Positions 33,950-42,914 of a stretch of 64,000 nucleotides of DNA are shown piece by piece. A model generated the notes under the pieces. That model was not told the DNA's origin. It made no database searches and worked only from the letters and a program-made list of their open reading frames with translations. The stretch lies in assembly GCF_009617595.1 (NCBI RefSeq), contig NZ_WIXK01000011.1:28899-92898 (forward strand), read 5' to 3'. The DNA is from Tritonibacter aquimaris. Its GTDB lineage: Bacteria > Pseudomonadota > Alphaproteobacteria > Rhodobacterales > Rhodobacteraceae. Position 1 is the first letter of the stretch, and every line of letters starts with the position of its first letter. The position numbers and the translations under genes are program-made.

Positions 33950-34990
33950 TCAGATTTTCCCTGCCTGGAAATCAGATCGCATTTCTTCCAGCGCTGCATT
34001 CAGCCCATCTATCCGGTCTTTTCGCACGCTATCCTGACTAAGCTGCGGACGCACAGATTTCAGTTCTGTAAAATACTGCACCAGTTTAGCACGATGACGC
34101 CGGTTCCATGTCGAGAACATCGCTCCATCACGCAAATCTGCCAATTTCTCGAGCCCATAATTACGTGTGTTTCTTAGATGCTTCTTTACACGGTTTTTCG
34201 CGAAATAAATGGGCCCCGCCGATGTTGGCGGCGGCGGGGTTTGGCGTACATCAAATGTGTTTTGGGGCACATCAATCTGTTGCAGCGCATAATTGAGCCG
34301 TCGTGCTGAGCTGCGCTGCAATAGACAGTCCACATAATCTGACGGCGGCAAAGAGTATGGGCTGTACTCCAGCCCAAGTGAACCACACCAATCAAGCCAT
34401 TTGAATTTAAGAATACGGCTAGGCGACACGACCGGCACCCAAGGAGTGCGATAATAATCAGCAATGATGGCCCCATGTAAGGATTCCACCAATGCCAACT
34501 CTGCATGGGCGATGTCGGAAAATACCCGCTCGCAATCCCACAATGGGTCAACGAGCTTAACATCCGCCTCCGAGCACACAGGGCTCCAATTGCCGAATTT
34601 GGCGCTCGTCCAATGAGGCACAAAAACAGTGCCTTTGCGCTCTGTTGGCAAAGTCGCGAATTTAGGAATCTGGTTGATCAACCAAGCCCCGTCTGTGATC
34701 GCAAGCGCAGGGTCCAGGCCCATCAAGTTCGCTGTCAACGGACCGCGGACGCAATATATTTTCCAATGACGTGCCTGTTCCACTTCTGGCAAGCTGCTAT
34801 AGCCAGACCCGGTGCCAAAAATCACTTTACGCCCAGCCACCAAATCCAAGTTGCGCGACAGCAGAGATCCCACACCAATAAGGCGCACATCATCTTCACG
34901 CTCTAGCATTTCAGGGATCAGCGTCGGCCACAACCAGCTGTTCATGTGGTCACCAAAATTGGTGGACGTAGTATAATAAAACGGATCCAT
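33950..34990 (-). CDS. Polysaccharide pyruvyltransferase, ExoV-like
   Basis: 346 residues from ATG 34990 (an ATG at 35038 would add 16). Family markers are STNFGDHMNSWLWPTLIP at the N-terminus, IFGTGSGYSSLP, YCVRGPLTANLMGL, ITDGAWLI and VESLHGAIIADYYRTPWVPV. The C-terminal 100 residues are basic and helical. It adds a 4,6-linked pyruvate ketal from PEP to a sugar of the repeating unit, as in succinoglycan. GC falls to about 45-50% in sampled lines, below its surroundings, and an IS3 remnant lies just upstream, so horizontal arrival is likely. Confidence 0.85.
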   Translation of the reverse strand: MDPFYYTTSTNFGDHMNSWLWPTLIPEMLEREDDVRLIGVGSLLSRNLDLVAGRKVIFGTGSGYSSLPEVEQARHWKIYCVRGPLTANLMGLDPALAITDGAWLINQIPKFATLPTERKGTVFVPHWTSAKFGNWSPVCSEADVKLVDPLWDCERVFSDIAHAELALVESLHGAIIADYYRTPWVPVVSPSRILKFKWLDWCGSLGLEYSPYSLPPSDYVDCLLQRSSARRLNYALQQIDVPQNTFDVRQTPPPPTSAGPIYFAKNRVKKHLRNTRNYGLEKLADLRDGAMFSTWNRRHRAKLVQYFTELKSVRPQLSQDSVRKDRIDGLNAALEEMRSDFQAGKI

Positions 34991-35624
34991 ATCGACACAG
35001 TTCTTTAAAAATAGCCTCAGGAAATGACCCCAAAGCATCTGTAGTTACGCTCTATGCCGACAGGGCATTATGTTGCTGGCACAATTGAGGGAATTGTCAC
35101 GCTGGTCAAGCCTAACCTGACAGCTCTCACATCATTATTGTCACACTGCAGCATTACGATAGCACTCTGGACCAGCCCCCCAAAACTGCCCTCGTCCTGA
35201 TGGAGAGTTACTCAGCCTTTTGAAGAAGCAAACAGATGCGAAAGAGCCATTTTGCCGAGGCATCGATTATCCGGAATGATGTCATCTCGCAGCGTCAGGC
35301 CTACCATCTTGTCGGTGTCGACCCAAAGGCTGTTCGGCGTGACAGTCTGCCTGACAATCCTGAGATCCGCAGAAGCGCGCCAGCCATTTGAACAACCGGA
35401 CATTTGAGCAATTTGACGGCTCCGCGCCCGGCCCGCTTGCCCAAACAGACCCGCAGAATCTCTCTTCTGTAGCAGGGAGCGCCAGAGGCAAGTCACTCTG
35501 CACTTCATAAAACCTGTTTTAGTTGCCGATGGCGTATTCCAAAGGTGGCAAAGTGCCCCCAGACTGTTGTAAACAGTCCCCAACATATTACGATTTAACT
35601 ACGATTAAAAATGAAGGCAACCTG
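34991..35624. other. Divergent intergenic region carrying an IS3 remnant
   Basis: About 630 bases between the pyruvyltransferase gene and the next glycosyltransferase gene. The only recognisable content is the transposase relic at 35236-35391. The AT-rich part near 35575-35620 should hold the promoter of the downstream glycosyltransferase genes. Confidence 0.55.
35236..35391 (+). pseudogene. IS3-family transposase remnant with internal deletion
   Basis: A 51-residue frame begins MRKSHFAEASIIR, like the start of IS3-family OrfA (MRKSRFTEAQII), and continues ISQRQAYHLVGVDPKAVRRD, like the N-terminus of the OrfB integrase (VSQRRAC..LGVDPKTVRR). OrfA helix-turn-helix and the rest of OrfB, including the DDE domain, are gone. 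No terminal inverted repeats were found. It marks past insertion and deletion at the edge of the low-GC segment. Confidence 0.6.
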
Positions 35625-36875
35625 ATGTCCGCCACCTCCGATCCGCTTAAAATTGTGGTGATTGCCCCCTCTTTAGATGGCAATGATCTAAGTGAGCCTG
35701 AATGGGCCTACCGCTGGGTCGAAGCTCTGTCGCGTCGGGCAGATGTCACCTGTCTGGCCTCTTCGCGTGTGGGGGCCGTCCCACTGGAAGAACAATTGCC
35801 CGAAGCACGGGTGGTCACCTGGCCTGAAATCCCGCTTCTGTATCAAAAGCTCGAACGCTTCAATGCAATGGCAAAACCGGGGCTACCGCTGTTTCACGCC
35901 CAGGCGCGGCGCTGGATCAAAGCGGCGCAGAAACGTGGTGAGCAGTTTGACATCGGCCATCAGATCCTGCCGCAGGGCATGCGCCATACCACCCCGCTGC
36001 GCGGGCTGGGCTTTCCATATCTTGTGGGACCGTTGGGCGGCGGGTTGAAAACCCCGCCCGGAATGGCCGAAGAAGTGCAGACCACAGCCACGATGGCGTC
36101 TCGGCTGCGCGAAATTGATGATTTTCGTCTGCGACATGACCGGGGTCTGCGCGCAGGTTATGCTGGAGCCGATCTGGTTCTGGGCGTGGCTCCTTATGTG
36201 GAAGAGCGGCTGAAACCCGTGGGCATTCAGCGCTTTTATGCCCTGCCGGAACGGGGCTATGGCGAATTTGCGCCGGAACAGGAGCGCCAGCGCGAAGTTG
36301 GTCGGCTCAAGCTGTTCCACGCCGGGCGCACCATCCGCACCAAAGGGCTGCGCGATGCGGTCCGCGCCATGGCGCATCTGCGCGATCTGCCCAATGTCAC
36401 CCTGACCAGCGCAGGCACAGGCGAAGATCTGGAGGCCTGCAAGGCCGAAGCCGAAAAACTGGGCGTCGCCGATCGAATCACATTTTTGGGCAAGATCTCA
36501 CGGGCCGAAGTCGAAGAGTATTATGCCCAATCCGATGTGTTCTGCTTCCCCAGCTTCCGCGAACCCATGGGGGGCGTTTTCTTTGAAGCCATGGCCCATG
36601 GGCTGCCAATCGTCACTGCGGCCTATGGTGGACCGGACTTCCTAGTGGATGACGGCGCAGGCATCCGCGTCCCCGTCACCACCCCGGATGAATTTGCCAA
36701 AGGCGTCGCCGATGCGGTGCGCAAACTGGCATTGGATCCGGATCTGCGCCTGCAGATGGGGCAAGGCTCGCGGGAACGGTTACGTTCCTTTGGCAGCTGG
36801 GACGACAAGGCAGAGCTGATGCTCGAGTTTTACCACGATATTCTGGAGCGCCGCACGGCCTCCAAAAGCGCCTGA
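35625..36875 (+). CDS. GT4-family glycosyltransferase
   Basis: 416 residues from ATG 35625. A GT-B fold: the acceptor half includes DIGHQILPQGMRHTTPLRGLGFPYLVGPLGGG, and the donor half KLFHAGRTIRTKGLRDAVRAM, then ITFLGKISRAEVEEYYAQSDVFCFPS, and EPMGGVFFEAMAHGLPIVTA, the EX7E catalytic region. It is followed 10 bases later by a GT2 gene in the same operon. Sugar specificity is unknown. The ribosome site (GAAGGCAACCTG) is modest. Confidence 0.9.
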   Translation: MSATSDPLKIVVIAPSLDGNDLSEPEWAYRWVEALSRRADVTCLASSRVGAVPLEEQLPEARVVTWPEIPLLYQKLERFNAMAKPGLPLFHAQARRWIKAAQKRGEQFDIGHQILPQGMRHTTPLRGLGFPYLVGPLGGGLKTPPGMAEEVQTTATMASRLREIDDFRLRHDRGLRAGYAGADLVLGVAPYVEERLKPVGIQRFYALPERGYGEFAPEQERQREVGRLKLFHAGRTIRTKGLRDAVRAMAHLRDLPNVTLTSAGTGEDLEACKAEAEKLGVADRITFLGKISRAEVEEYYAQSDVFCFPSFREPMGGVFFEAMAHGLPIVTAAYGGPDFLVDDGAGIRVPVTTPDEFAKGVADAVRKLALDPDLRLQMGQGSRERLRSFGSWDDKAELMLEFYHDILERRTASKSA

Positions 36876-36885
36876 GGAGCTGGCA

Positions 36886-37848
36886 ATGAGTGATCATCAT
36901 CCTACATCTCAGCCCAACGTCGCCACGGAAGAGGCGCGCCCGGATCTGTCGATTGTGATTATCGAATGGAATACCATTGATCTACTACGTGACTGTCTAG
37001 CCTCAGTTTTTGCCAATCAAGGCGGGCTGAAAATCGAAGTGATTGTGGTCGACAATGACAGCCATGATGGCTCTCCTGATATGGTAGAAAGCGAGTTCCC
37101 AGAGGTCATCCAGATCCGCAACGCGGACAATCGCGGCTTTGCCGCGGCCAACAATCAGGGGTTTGACATTTGCACTGGACGTCATGTGCTGCTGCTAAAC
37201 TCTGACACCTATGTGATCGGAGATGTGCTGGCGGCATCTGTGCGGTATCTCGACCAACACTCAGATGTAGGGGCCATGGGCTGCAGGGTTCTCAATCCAG
37301 ATAAAACCATGCAAGCGACCTGCTCCATGTGGCCACGTCTTCTGGATCTATTTTTCATGTCTTCCGGCCTATGGAAGCTGAAACACCCCCGCTTCTTCGG
37401 CCGCTACCAGATGACCAATTGGCAACGCGACAATGAACGACCGGTGGAAGTGATCTCTGGCTGTTACCTGATGCTACGTCAGGAAGTACTGCAACAGGTG
37501 GGGCAACTGGATGAAGACTTCTTCTTTTTTGGGGAAGAAACCGATTGGTGCAAACGCATCAATACTGCGGGATGGAAGCTGATGTTTGCGCCAGTAGGCG
37601 AGATCGTCCACTATGGCTCGGCTTCAGCACGCAAACTCAATCACAAGCGTGATCTGATGCTGACAGATGCGACGATCCGGTTACACCGTAAACATAGCGG
37701 TGTTCTTGCTGCCCGAGTAGCCTGGATGATCTTATTTGGCTTTAACCTGTCGCGCGCCGCGTTCTGGAGTCTGCGCAGCCTGACGGCAGGTGGCAGTGCC
37801 AGCCCCCGCGCAACACATTTCCGAAATGTGGTGAAAGGTATGCTCTAA
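36886..37848 (+). CDS. GT2-family glycosyltransferase, rhamnosyltransferase-like
   Basis: 320 residues. The GT-A core reads LSIVIIEWNTIDLLRDCLASV, VIVVDNDSHDGSPDM, NRGFAAANNQG and LLLNSDTYV, matching WbbL-like rhamnosyltransferases, with GCYLMLRQEVLQQVGQLDEDFFFFGEETDWCKR later and a hydrophobic C-terminal stretch. GC is somewhat lower than in most of the window. It is the second gene of a two-gene unit with the GT4. A dTDP-rhamnose donor is a fair guess given the family and the rml operon. Confidence 0.88.
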   Translation: MSDHHPTSQPNVATEEARPDLSIVIIEWNTIDLLRDCLASVFANQGGLKIEVIVVDNDSHDGSPDMVESEFPEVIQIRNADNRGFAAANNQGFDICTGRHVLLLNSDTYVIGDVLAASVRYLDQHSDVGAMGCRVLNPDKTMQATCSMWPRLLDLFFMSSGLWKLKHPRFFGRYQMTNWQRDNERPVEVISGCYLMLRQEVLQQVGQLDEDFFFFGEETDWCKRINTAGWKLMFAPVGEIVHYGSASARKLNHKRDLMLTDATIRLHRKHSGVLAARVAWMILFGFNLSRAAFWSLRSLTAGGSASPRATHFRNVVKGML

Positions 37849-37953
37849 GCAGTGGTGTGTCTGGCTGGGAGCAACATGATCGGTGCCCCACCAGATGCCC
37901 TTTTCAGCATGTCTAGCGCTGATCCGCGACAGGGCTGTGGCTTGGCGGCTGGC

Positions 37954-38271
37954 TTAGGGCTTGCCCACGGCCAGAACAGGCTCAGCAGTGTCATAGGAAC
38001 GCAGGCGGCTGGGCCCTGCACGGTGCTGTGAACGGGGCTGTGTGCGGCGCTGTTTGATCTGGCTGTCGTAGACAATTGCCACAATCATCCCGGCAATCGC
38101 CAGCGGCCACATCAGGCAGAGCATCATGGCACCCAGGCGCCAGAGCCGTGCAAAAGGAGAGCTGGATGGTGACTGACCGCGCGCCTCGCGCCAGGTCATA
38201 TAAAGAAAGAGCGTCGCAATCGCCCCATAACACAGGATTGCAATACTTTGCCCTACACTCAAACCGTCCAT
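37954..38271 (-). CDS. Small membrane protein, unknown
   Basis: 105 residues from ATG 38271, with AGGAG about 12 bases upstream. Two membrane segments are visible (SIAILCYGAIATLFLYMTW and LGAMMLCLMWPLAIAGMIVA), with a loop containing WREARGQSP and a basic C-terminal tail. No family recognised. It is convergent with the GT2 gene and lies 120 bases beyond the end of the 4-epimerase gene, so it may be its own unit. Coding is supported by the good ribosome site and the membrane pattern. Confidence 0.6.
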   Translation of the reverse strand: MDGLSVGQSIAILCYGAIATLFLYMTWREARGQSPSSSPFARLWRLGAMMLCLMWPLAIAGMIVAIVYDSQIKQRRTQPRSQHRAGPSRLRSYDTAEPVLAVGKP

Positions 38272-38391
38272 GTCGTCCCGCTCCTGCTTTCTGCATGCAG
38301 CCTCGACTAAAAGTGTAAAAAATGGCTTAAAATGGGTCAAACTGCGGAGCAATTATGAAACCAGACCGGCGTGAAGTCGCCGAGGCGGTTT

Positions 38392-39423
38392 TTAGCACTG
38401 ATAGTAGCTGCGATACCAATCGACAAAACGCGCCACCCCCAGATTGAGGCTGGTGTGCTGCTGCGCCCCCGTCAGCGCTTCGAGCAATGTGGTATCGGCC
38501 CAGGTTGCGGGCAGATCGCCCGCTTGCATCGGCAACAGATTCTGGATCGCCGCCTTCCCGGTGGCCGCTTCAATGGCTGCAATGAAATCTGTCAGCTGTA
38601 CCGGTTTGGAATTGCCCAGGTTCACAATGCGCCAGGGGGCCACCGGTGACAGGCTATCTTGCGCACCAACCGCGCCCAAAGGCACCGCCCCAATCAGCGC
38701 TTTGATCGCGGCCACCAGATCATCGATATAGGTGAAATCACGCTTCATATCGCCGTGATTGTACACATCAATCGGCTGGCCTGCCAAAATCGCCTTGGTG
38801 AATTTGAACAGCGCCATATCCGGCCGACCCCAGGGGCCATAGACGGTGAAAAACCGGAACATGGTGATCGGCAGCCCATAAAGATGCGCATAGGAATGCG
38901 CCATGGCTTCGCCTGCTTTTTTGGTCGCCGCATAAAACGACAGCGGATGATCCGAGGCGGCCATTTCCCCATAAGGCATCTGGGTGTTGGCGCCATAAGC
39001 AGACGAGCTTGACGCCAAAAGCATATGCGCGGGCGGATAGGCGCGCGCCGCTTCCAAAAGCTCAAACGTGCCAGATATATTGCTGTCGAGATAGGCGCGC
39101 GGATTATCAATCGAATAGCGCACGCCGGCCTGGGCCGCGAGATGGATCACCACGTCAAAGCGATGTTGCTGAAACAGATCCTGCAACAGGCCCGGCGTTT
39201 CCACCGCCCCTTCGACAAAATCAAAATCGCCCTGCAAAAGTTTAAGCCGCGCGTGTTTCAGCGCCACATCATAATAGTCGCTGAGACAATCCAGCCCCAC
39301 CACGCGGTAGCCTGCATCCAGCAGCATCTGACAGCAGTGATAGCCAATAAACCCCGCCGCCCCGGTGACCAGAGCAGTTTTACGGGCTGTCCCTGTTGCG
39401 CAATCAGGTGTGGCTGAGGTCAT
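38392..39423 (-). CDS. UDP-glucuronate 4-epimerase (GAE type)
   Basis: 343 residues from ATG 39423. TALVTGAAGFIGYHCCQMLL is the NAD-binding start, then DCLSDYYDVALKHARL, IHLAAQAGVRYSIDNPRAY (hallmark of UDP-glucuronate epimerases), SSSSAYG and SFYAATKKAGE with the catalytic Tyr/Lys. It converts UDP-glucuronate from Ugd into UDP-galacturonate. ManC lies upstream on the same strand with about 135 bases between them. Confidence 0.9.
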   Translation of the reverse strand: MTSATPDCATGTARKTALVTGAAGFIGYHCCQMLLDAGYRVVGLDCLSDYYDVALKHARLKLLQGDFDFVEGAVETPGLLQDLFQQHRFDVVIHLAAQAGVRYSIDNPRAYLDSNISGTFELLEAARAYPPAHMLLASSSSAYGANTQMPYGEMAASDHPLSFYAATKKAGEAMAHSYAHLYGLPITMFRFFTVYGPWGRPDMALFKFTKAILAGQPIDVYNHGDMKRDFTYIDDLVAAIKALIGAVPLGAVGAQDSLSPVAPWRIVNLGNSKPVQLTDFIAAIEAATGKAAIQNLLPMQAGDLPATWADTTLLEALTGAQQHTSLNLGVARFVDWYRSYYQC

Positions 39424-39558
39424 CGTGGCATATCCTTCACAGACGTGCGCTGCTTGAACACTGCCCCAGCCGCAAAGGCAAGCCCCAGAGGGGCCTGCCA
39501 CATGGATCATCAGCGGATCATTGGGCAGATCTCCCGCCCAATCAGAGCCTAAAAGGGC

Positions 39559-40980
39559 CTATTTGCGGGCGTAGACATCTTCATAGCGGATGATGTCATC
39601 TTCGCCCAGATAGCTGCCGGTCTGCACCTCAATGAGCACCATTGGCACTTTTCCGGGGTTTTCCATCCGATGCACCGCACCCAATGGAATATAGACCGAT
39701 TGGTTTTCGGTGACGAGTTTTACATCCTCATCCACGGTCACTTTTGCGGTACCTTCCACCACAATCCAATGTTCCGAGCGGTGGTGATGGCTCTGCAAGG
39801 AAAGCGCCGCGCCTGGATGCACATGGATGCGTTTCACCTGAAAGCGTTCACCAATGGCCAGGCTTTCAAACCAGCCCCAGGGGCGGTGGTCCTTGGGCAG
39901 TTGCACCGCCTGTTTGGCGGATTTTTCTTTCAGCGCCGCAACCGCTTTTTTCACATCCTGCGCGCGATTTGCATCCGCCACCAGCACCGCATCGGGCATG
40001 GCCACGGTGATAATATCCTTCAGCCCGATGCCCACCACTTCGAGGCCTGCATCTTCCGAGCGCAGCAGGCTGTTTTCACACTCAATTGCGGTGGCATTGT
40101 CAGAGGTGACAACCCCATTTTCATCCGGGGTGCTTTCGCGCCAAACCGCATCCCAGCCGCCCAGATCAGACCAGCCCGCCGCAAAGGGCACCACGGTCAG
40201 ATTGTCGGCCCGCTCCATCACCGCGTAATCAATCGAGATGTCTTCCGCGCCGGCCCAGGCCGCGGGATCCAGGCGCAAAAAGCCCAGATCCACCTGACCC
40301 TGATCAACCGCTGCCGAAACCGGGGGCACCAGATCCGGCGCGTGGTTGCGAAACGCCTGCAAAATGGTTTTGACGGAAAACAGGAAAATGCCCGCGTTCC
40401 ACAGATATTGCCCCGAGGCGAGCATCTTTTGCGCGCTGTCCAGGTCGGGCTTTTCCACAAAGCGTTTCAGCGCAATGGGTTTGGGGGCAAAATCACCGGG
40501 ATCGCCATCAAGCTCAAGATAACCATAGCCGGTTTCCGCATGGGTTGGTTTGATGCCAAAGGTCACCAGCTGACCTGCGCGCGCACGCTCTTCGCCGGCC
40601 GCGACTGCGGCGCGAAACGCGTCTGGGTCGGGCACCACGTGATCAGAAGGGGCCACCAGCATCAGCCCATCAGGGTTGGTTTTTTCCAGCCACAGCGCCG
40701 CCGCCAGCACCGCAGGCGCGGTATTGCGCCCCTCGGGCTCAATCAGGATGGCACCGGGATCAATCCCCACCTGCTGCAGCTGTTCCGTCACAATAAAGCG
40801 GAAATCAGAATTGGTCAGCACCAGCGGCGCGCCATAGCCCGCACCACTCAGGCGCTGGCTTGAAGCCTGAAACAGGGTGGTTTCGCCAATGAGCGGCACA
40901 AATTGCTTGGGGTAGCTTTTGCGCGACAAAGGCCAAAGCCGGGTGCCAGAGCCGCCACACAGGAGAACGGGGGTAATCAT
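39559..40980 (-). CDS. manC: Mannose-1-phosphate guanylyltransferase / mannose-6-phosphate isomerase, bifunctional
   Basis: 473 residues. The pyrophosphorylase domain starts with VLLCGGSGTRLWPLSRKSYPKQFVPL and contains FVEKPDLDSA. The C-terminal cupin includes RPWGWFES, VHPGAALSLQSHHHRSEHW and GTAKVTVDED. Full-length type II enzyme. It isomerises fructose-6-phosphate to mannose-6-phosphate and makes GDP-mannose; the mutase at 13540-14916 can link the two activities. Confidence 0.95.
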   Translation of the reverse strand: MITPVLLCGGSGTRLWPLSRKSYPKQFVPLIGETTLFQASSQRLSGAGYGAPLVLTNSDFRFIVTEQLQQVGIDPGAILIEPEGRNTAPAVLAAALWLEKTNPDGLMLVAPSDHVVPDPDAFRAAVAAGEERARAGQLVTFGIKPTHAETGYGYLELDGDPGDFAPKPIALKRFVEKPDLDSAQKMLASGQYLWNAGIFLFSVKTILQAFRNHAPDLVPPVSAAVDQGQVDLGFLRLDPAAWAGAEDISIDYAVMERADNLTVVPFAAGWSDLGGWDAVWRESTPDENGVVTSDNATAIECENSLLRSEDAGLEVVGIGLKDIITVAMPDAVLVADANRAQDVKKAVAALKEKSAKQAVQLPKDHRPWGWFESLAIGERFQVKRIHVHPGAALSLQSHHHRSEHWIVVEGTAKVTVDEDVKLVTENQSVYIPLGAVHRMENPGKVPMVLIEVQTGSYLGEDDIIRYEDVYARK

Positions 40981-41281
40981 TGCAACATCAAATCCTTATG
41001 CCAGACCGGTAAATATAAAACCCTGTAAGAATTGTTGTTGCGGCTTTGACATCACGGGTCAAGACCAAAGCCCACGGCCATCCTTTTACAAGGGCACAGA
41101 CCGCCCCCTGCCAGCCATTCCACAACCTATGGCTTTTTTGTCTCGAATTTTTCTCGCTGATTTTTCACCAAATACGTAGCTGTTGTAACTGCCGCAGTTT
41201 ATCCAGAACGTGCCAGTATTTACCAGCCTGCCAGGATCTAAACGACGCACCCTATAGTCTCCGCGACCAAGAGGATTTCAC
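40981..41281. other. Divergent intergenic region, no gene
   Basis: 301 bases between manC (leftward) and the RTX protease gene (rightward). It should hold two promoters. No clear operator or terminator was seen. Confidence 0.55.
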
Positions 41282-42844
41282 ATGCCAACCTATTCTGATT
41301 ACCGCTCTTTGATGGCCGATGGCGACCGCTCCTGGCACGATGGCAATGCAACGATCCGCTATGATTATATCACCAGCAGCACGGTGCCCGGATATTATCG
41401 CGACGGCTTCGGCTATGAGGTCGATAATACGTTTTTCAGCCGCGCCTCTGATCTCAGCATGGATGGGCGCCAGCGTGCCATGATGGAACAGGCGGTGGCG
41501 CGCTGGGATGAGGTGGCCAATATCAACCTTGTGCGCGGGGGCGGCAGCCGGGCCGATATTGCCATTGGCAGTGCGGATTTTGGCAATGATGGTCTTTATG
41601 GGTTTGCCTATTACCCCAGTGAATTTGCGCTGGGAAACTATCCAAGCTTCAGCGGCGACGTCTGGATCAACAACGGCTTTGACCAGCAATATATTCCCGG
41701 GGTTGGGCCAATCCACGGCCACTCCAGCTGGTACACCTATATTCATGAGCTGGGCCACGCGCTGGGGCTGAGCCACCCCAATGATGATCCCAATGATCCG
41801 GACAGCAGCTCCAAATACACGGTGATGTCTTATCTGGAGCACCCGTCGCAGACGCATGAATCCTATGATGATGGCGGCTGGCCGGTGACCCCGATGGTCT
41901 GGGACATTCAGGCGATACAGGCGCTTTATGGCGTCAATACCGAAACCCGCAGTGACGCAACCGTCTATGTGGGAACAGGGGCCGGTTTTGACAGCGCAGC
42001 CGAGCGCGCGTTTCAATATGACGATATGCAGGTCACCGGCGAAGACGGGCAGGCGCGCGATGCCATTTTCACCATCTGGGATGCAGGTGGGACTGATCTG
42101 ATTGATGGCTCAGCCATGCATGATGACGCGCACATTGATCTGCATCCGGGCGCGTATTCCTCATTGGGAGGGGGCGAAGACAATCTGGCCGTGGCGGCGG
42201 CCGTGCATGCCGAAGGCCGGGTGATCAATCTGGTGGAAAACGCCTGGGGTGGGCGCGGCAATGATGTGATACATGGCAATGGCACCCACAACGCGCTGCA
42301 CGGCAACCGCGGCAACGATCAGATCTTCGGCTATATCGGTGATGACCAGCTGCACGGTGGCGGTGGCGCGGATCGGCTGCACGGCCAGCATGGTGATGAT
42401 CAGCTGCTTGGAAACTACGGGCCGGATCGGCTGTTCGGCAACGAAGGCAATGACCGCCTGTTTGGCCATCATGGCAATGATCTTTTACGCGGCCAGGACG
42501 GGGCGGACCGGCTGTTTGGCGGCGAGCGTCACGACCGGCTGTTTGGCGGCCGTGGCAATGACAAGCTGGCAGGAGGAGGTGGCAACGACCAGCTCACAGG
42601 GGGGCAGGATGCGGATGTCTTCCTCTTTTCACGCGGGGCTGACCGGGTGTTGGATTTTGATGCCAGCGAAGGCGATCAGATCAGCCTCATCCGCACGCAG
42701 GGCATCACGGGTTTTCAGGATCTGACCCGTACCCATCTGCGCAACACCACTGACGGGGTGCTGATCGAAGATGCGCGCGGCGACAGCCTGCTGCTGTTGG
42801 CTGTGAACGCAGAGGACCTCAGCGCCGACCACTTCATCTTCTGA
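41282..42844 (+). CDS. Serralysin-like M10 zinc metalloprotease with RTX repeats
   Basis: 520 residues with no signal peptide. The zinc motif HELGHALGLSH is at 155-165 and the Met-turn is VMSYLEH near 181-187. From about residue 300 to 440 it carries glycine-aspartate nonapeptides of the GGXGXDXLX type (for example GNRGNDQIFG), in a His-rich variant, and ends with ADVFLFSRGADRVLDFDASEGD and a DHFIF terminus. These features mark a type I secreted calcium-binding protease. No HlyB/HlyD/TolC genes are present nearby. It may process surface or matrix proteins. It converges with another RTX gene. Confidence 0.92.
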   Translation: MPTYSDYRSLMADGDRSWHDGNATIRYDYITSSTVPGYYRDGFGYEVDNTFFSRASDLSMDGRQRAMMEQAVARWDEVANINLVRGGGSRADIAIGSADFGNDGLYGFAYYPSEFALGNYPSFSGDVWINNGFDQQYIPGVGPIHGHSSWYTYIHELGHALGLSHPNDDPNDPDSSSKYTVMSYLEHPSQTHESYDDGGWPVTPMVWDIQAIQALYGVNTETRSDATVYVGTGAGFDSAAERAFQYDDMQVTGEDGQARDAIFTIWDAGGTDLIDGSAMHDDAHIDLHPGAYSSLGGGEDNLAVAAAVHAEGRVINLVENAWGGRGNDVIHGNGTHNALHGNRGNDQIFGYIGDDQLHGGGGADRLHGQHGDDQLLGNYGPDRLFGNEGNDRLFGHHGNDLLRGQDGADRLFGGERHDRLFGGRGNDKLAGGGGNDQLTGGQDADVFLFSRGADRVLDFDASEGDQISLIRTQGITGFQDLTRTHLRNTTDGVLIEDARGDSLLLLAVNAEDLSADHFIF

Positions 42845-42914
42845 TCACGGGACTGTCCCCCATGGTCCCAAACCGGCGTGTCATGGCTGGTATCAAACCT
42901 GTGAAGACCGACAC

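Noticed and set aside
35212..35586. 124-residue minus-strand frame
   Set aside because: The plus strand here shows IS3 transposase similarity, and the minus frame looks random.
42273..42725. Repetitive nucleotide tract in the RTX protease gene as a possible CRISPR or tandem array
   Set aside because: The periodicity is 27 bases and in frame, encoding RTX nonapeptides.
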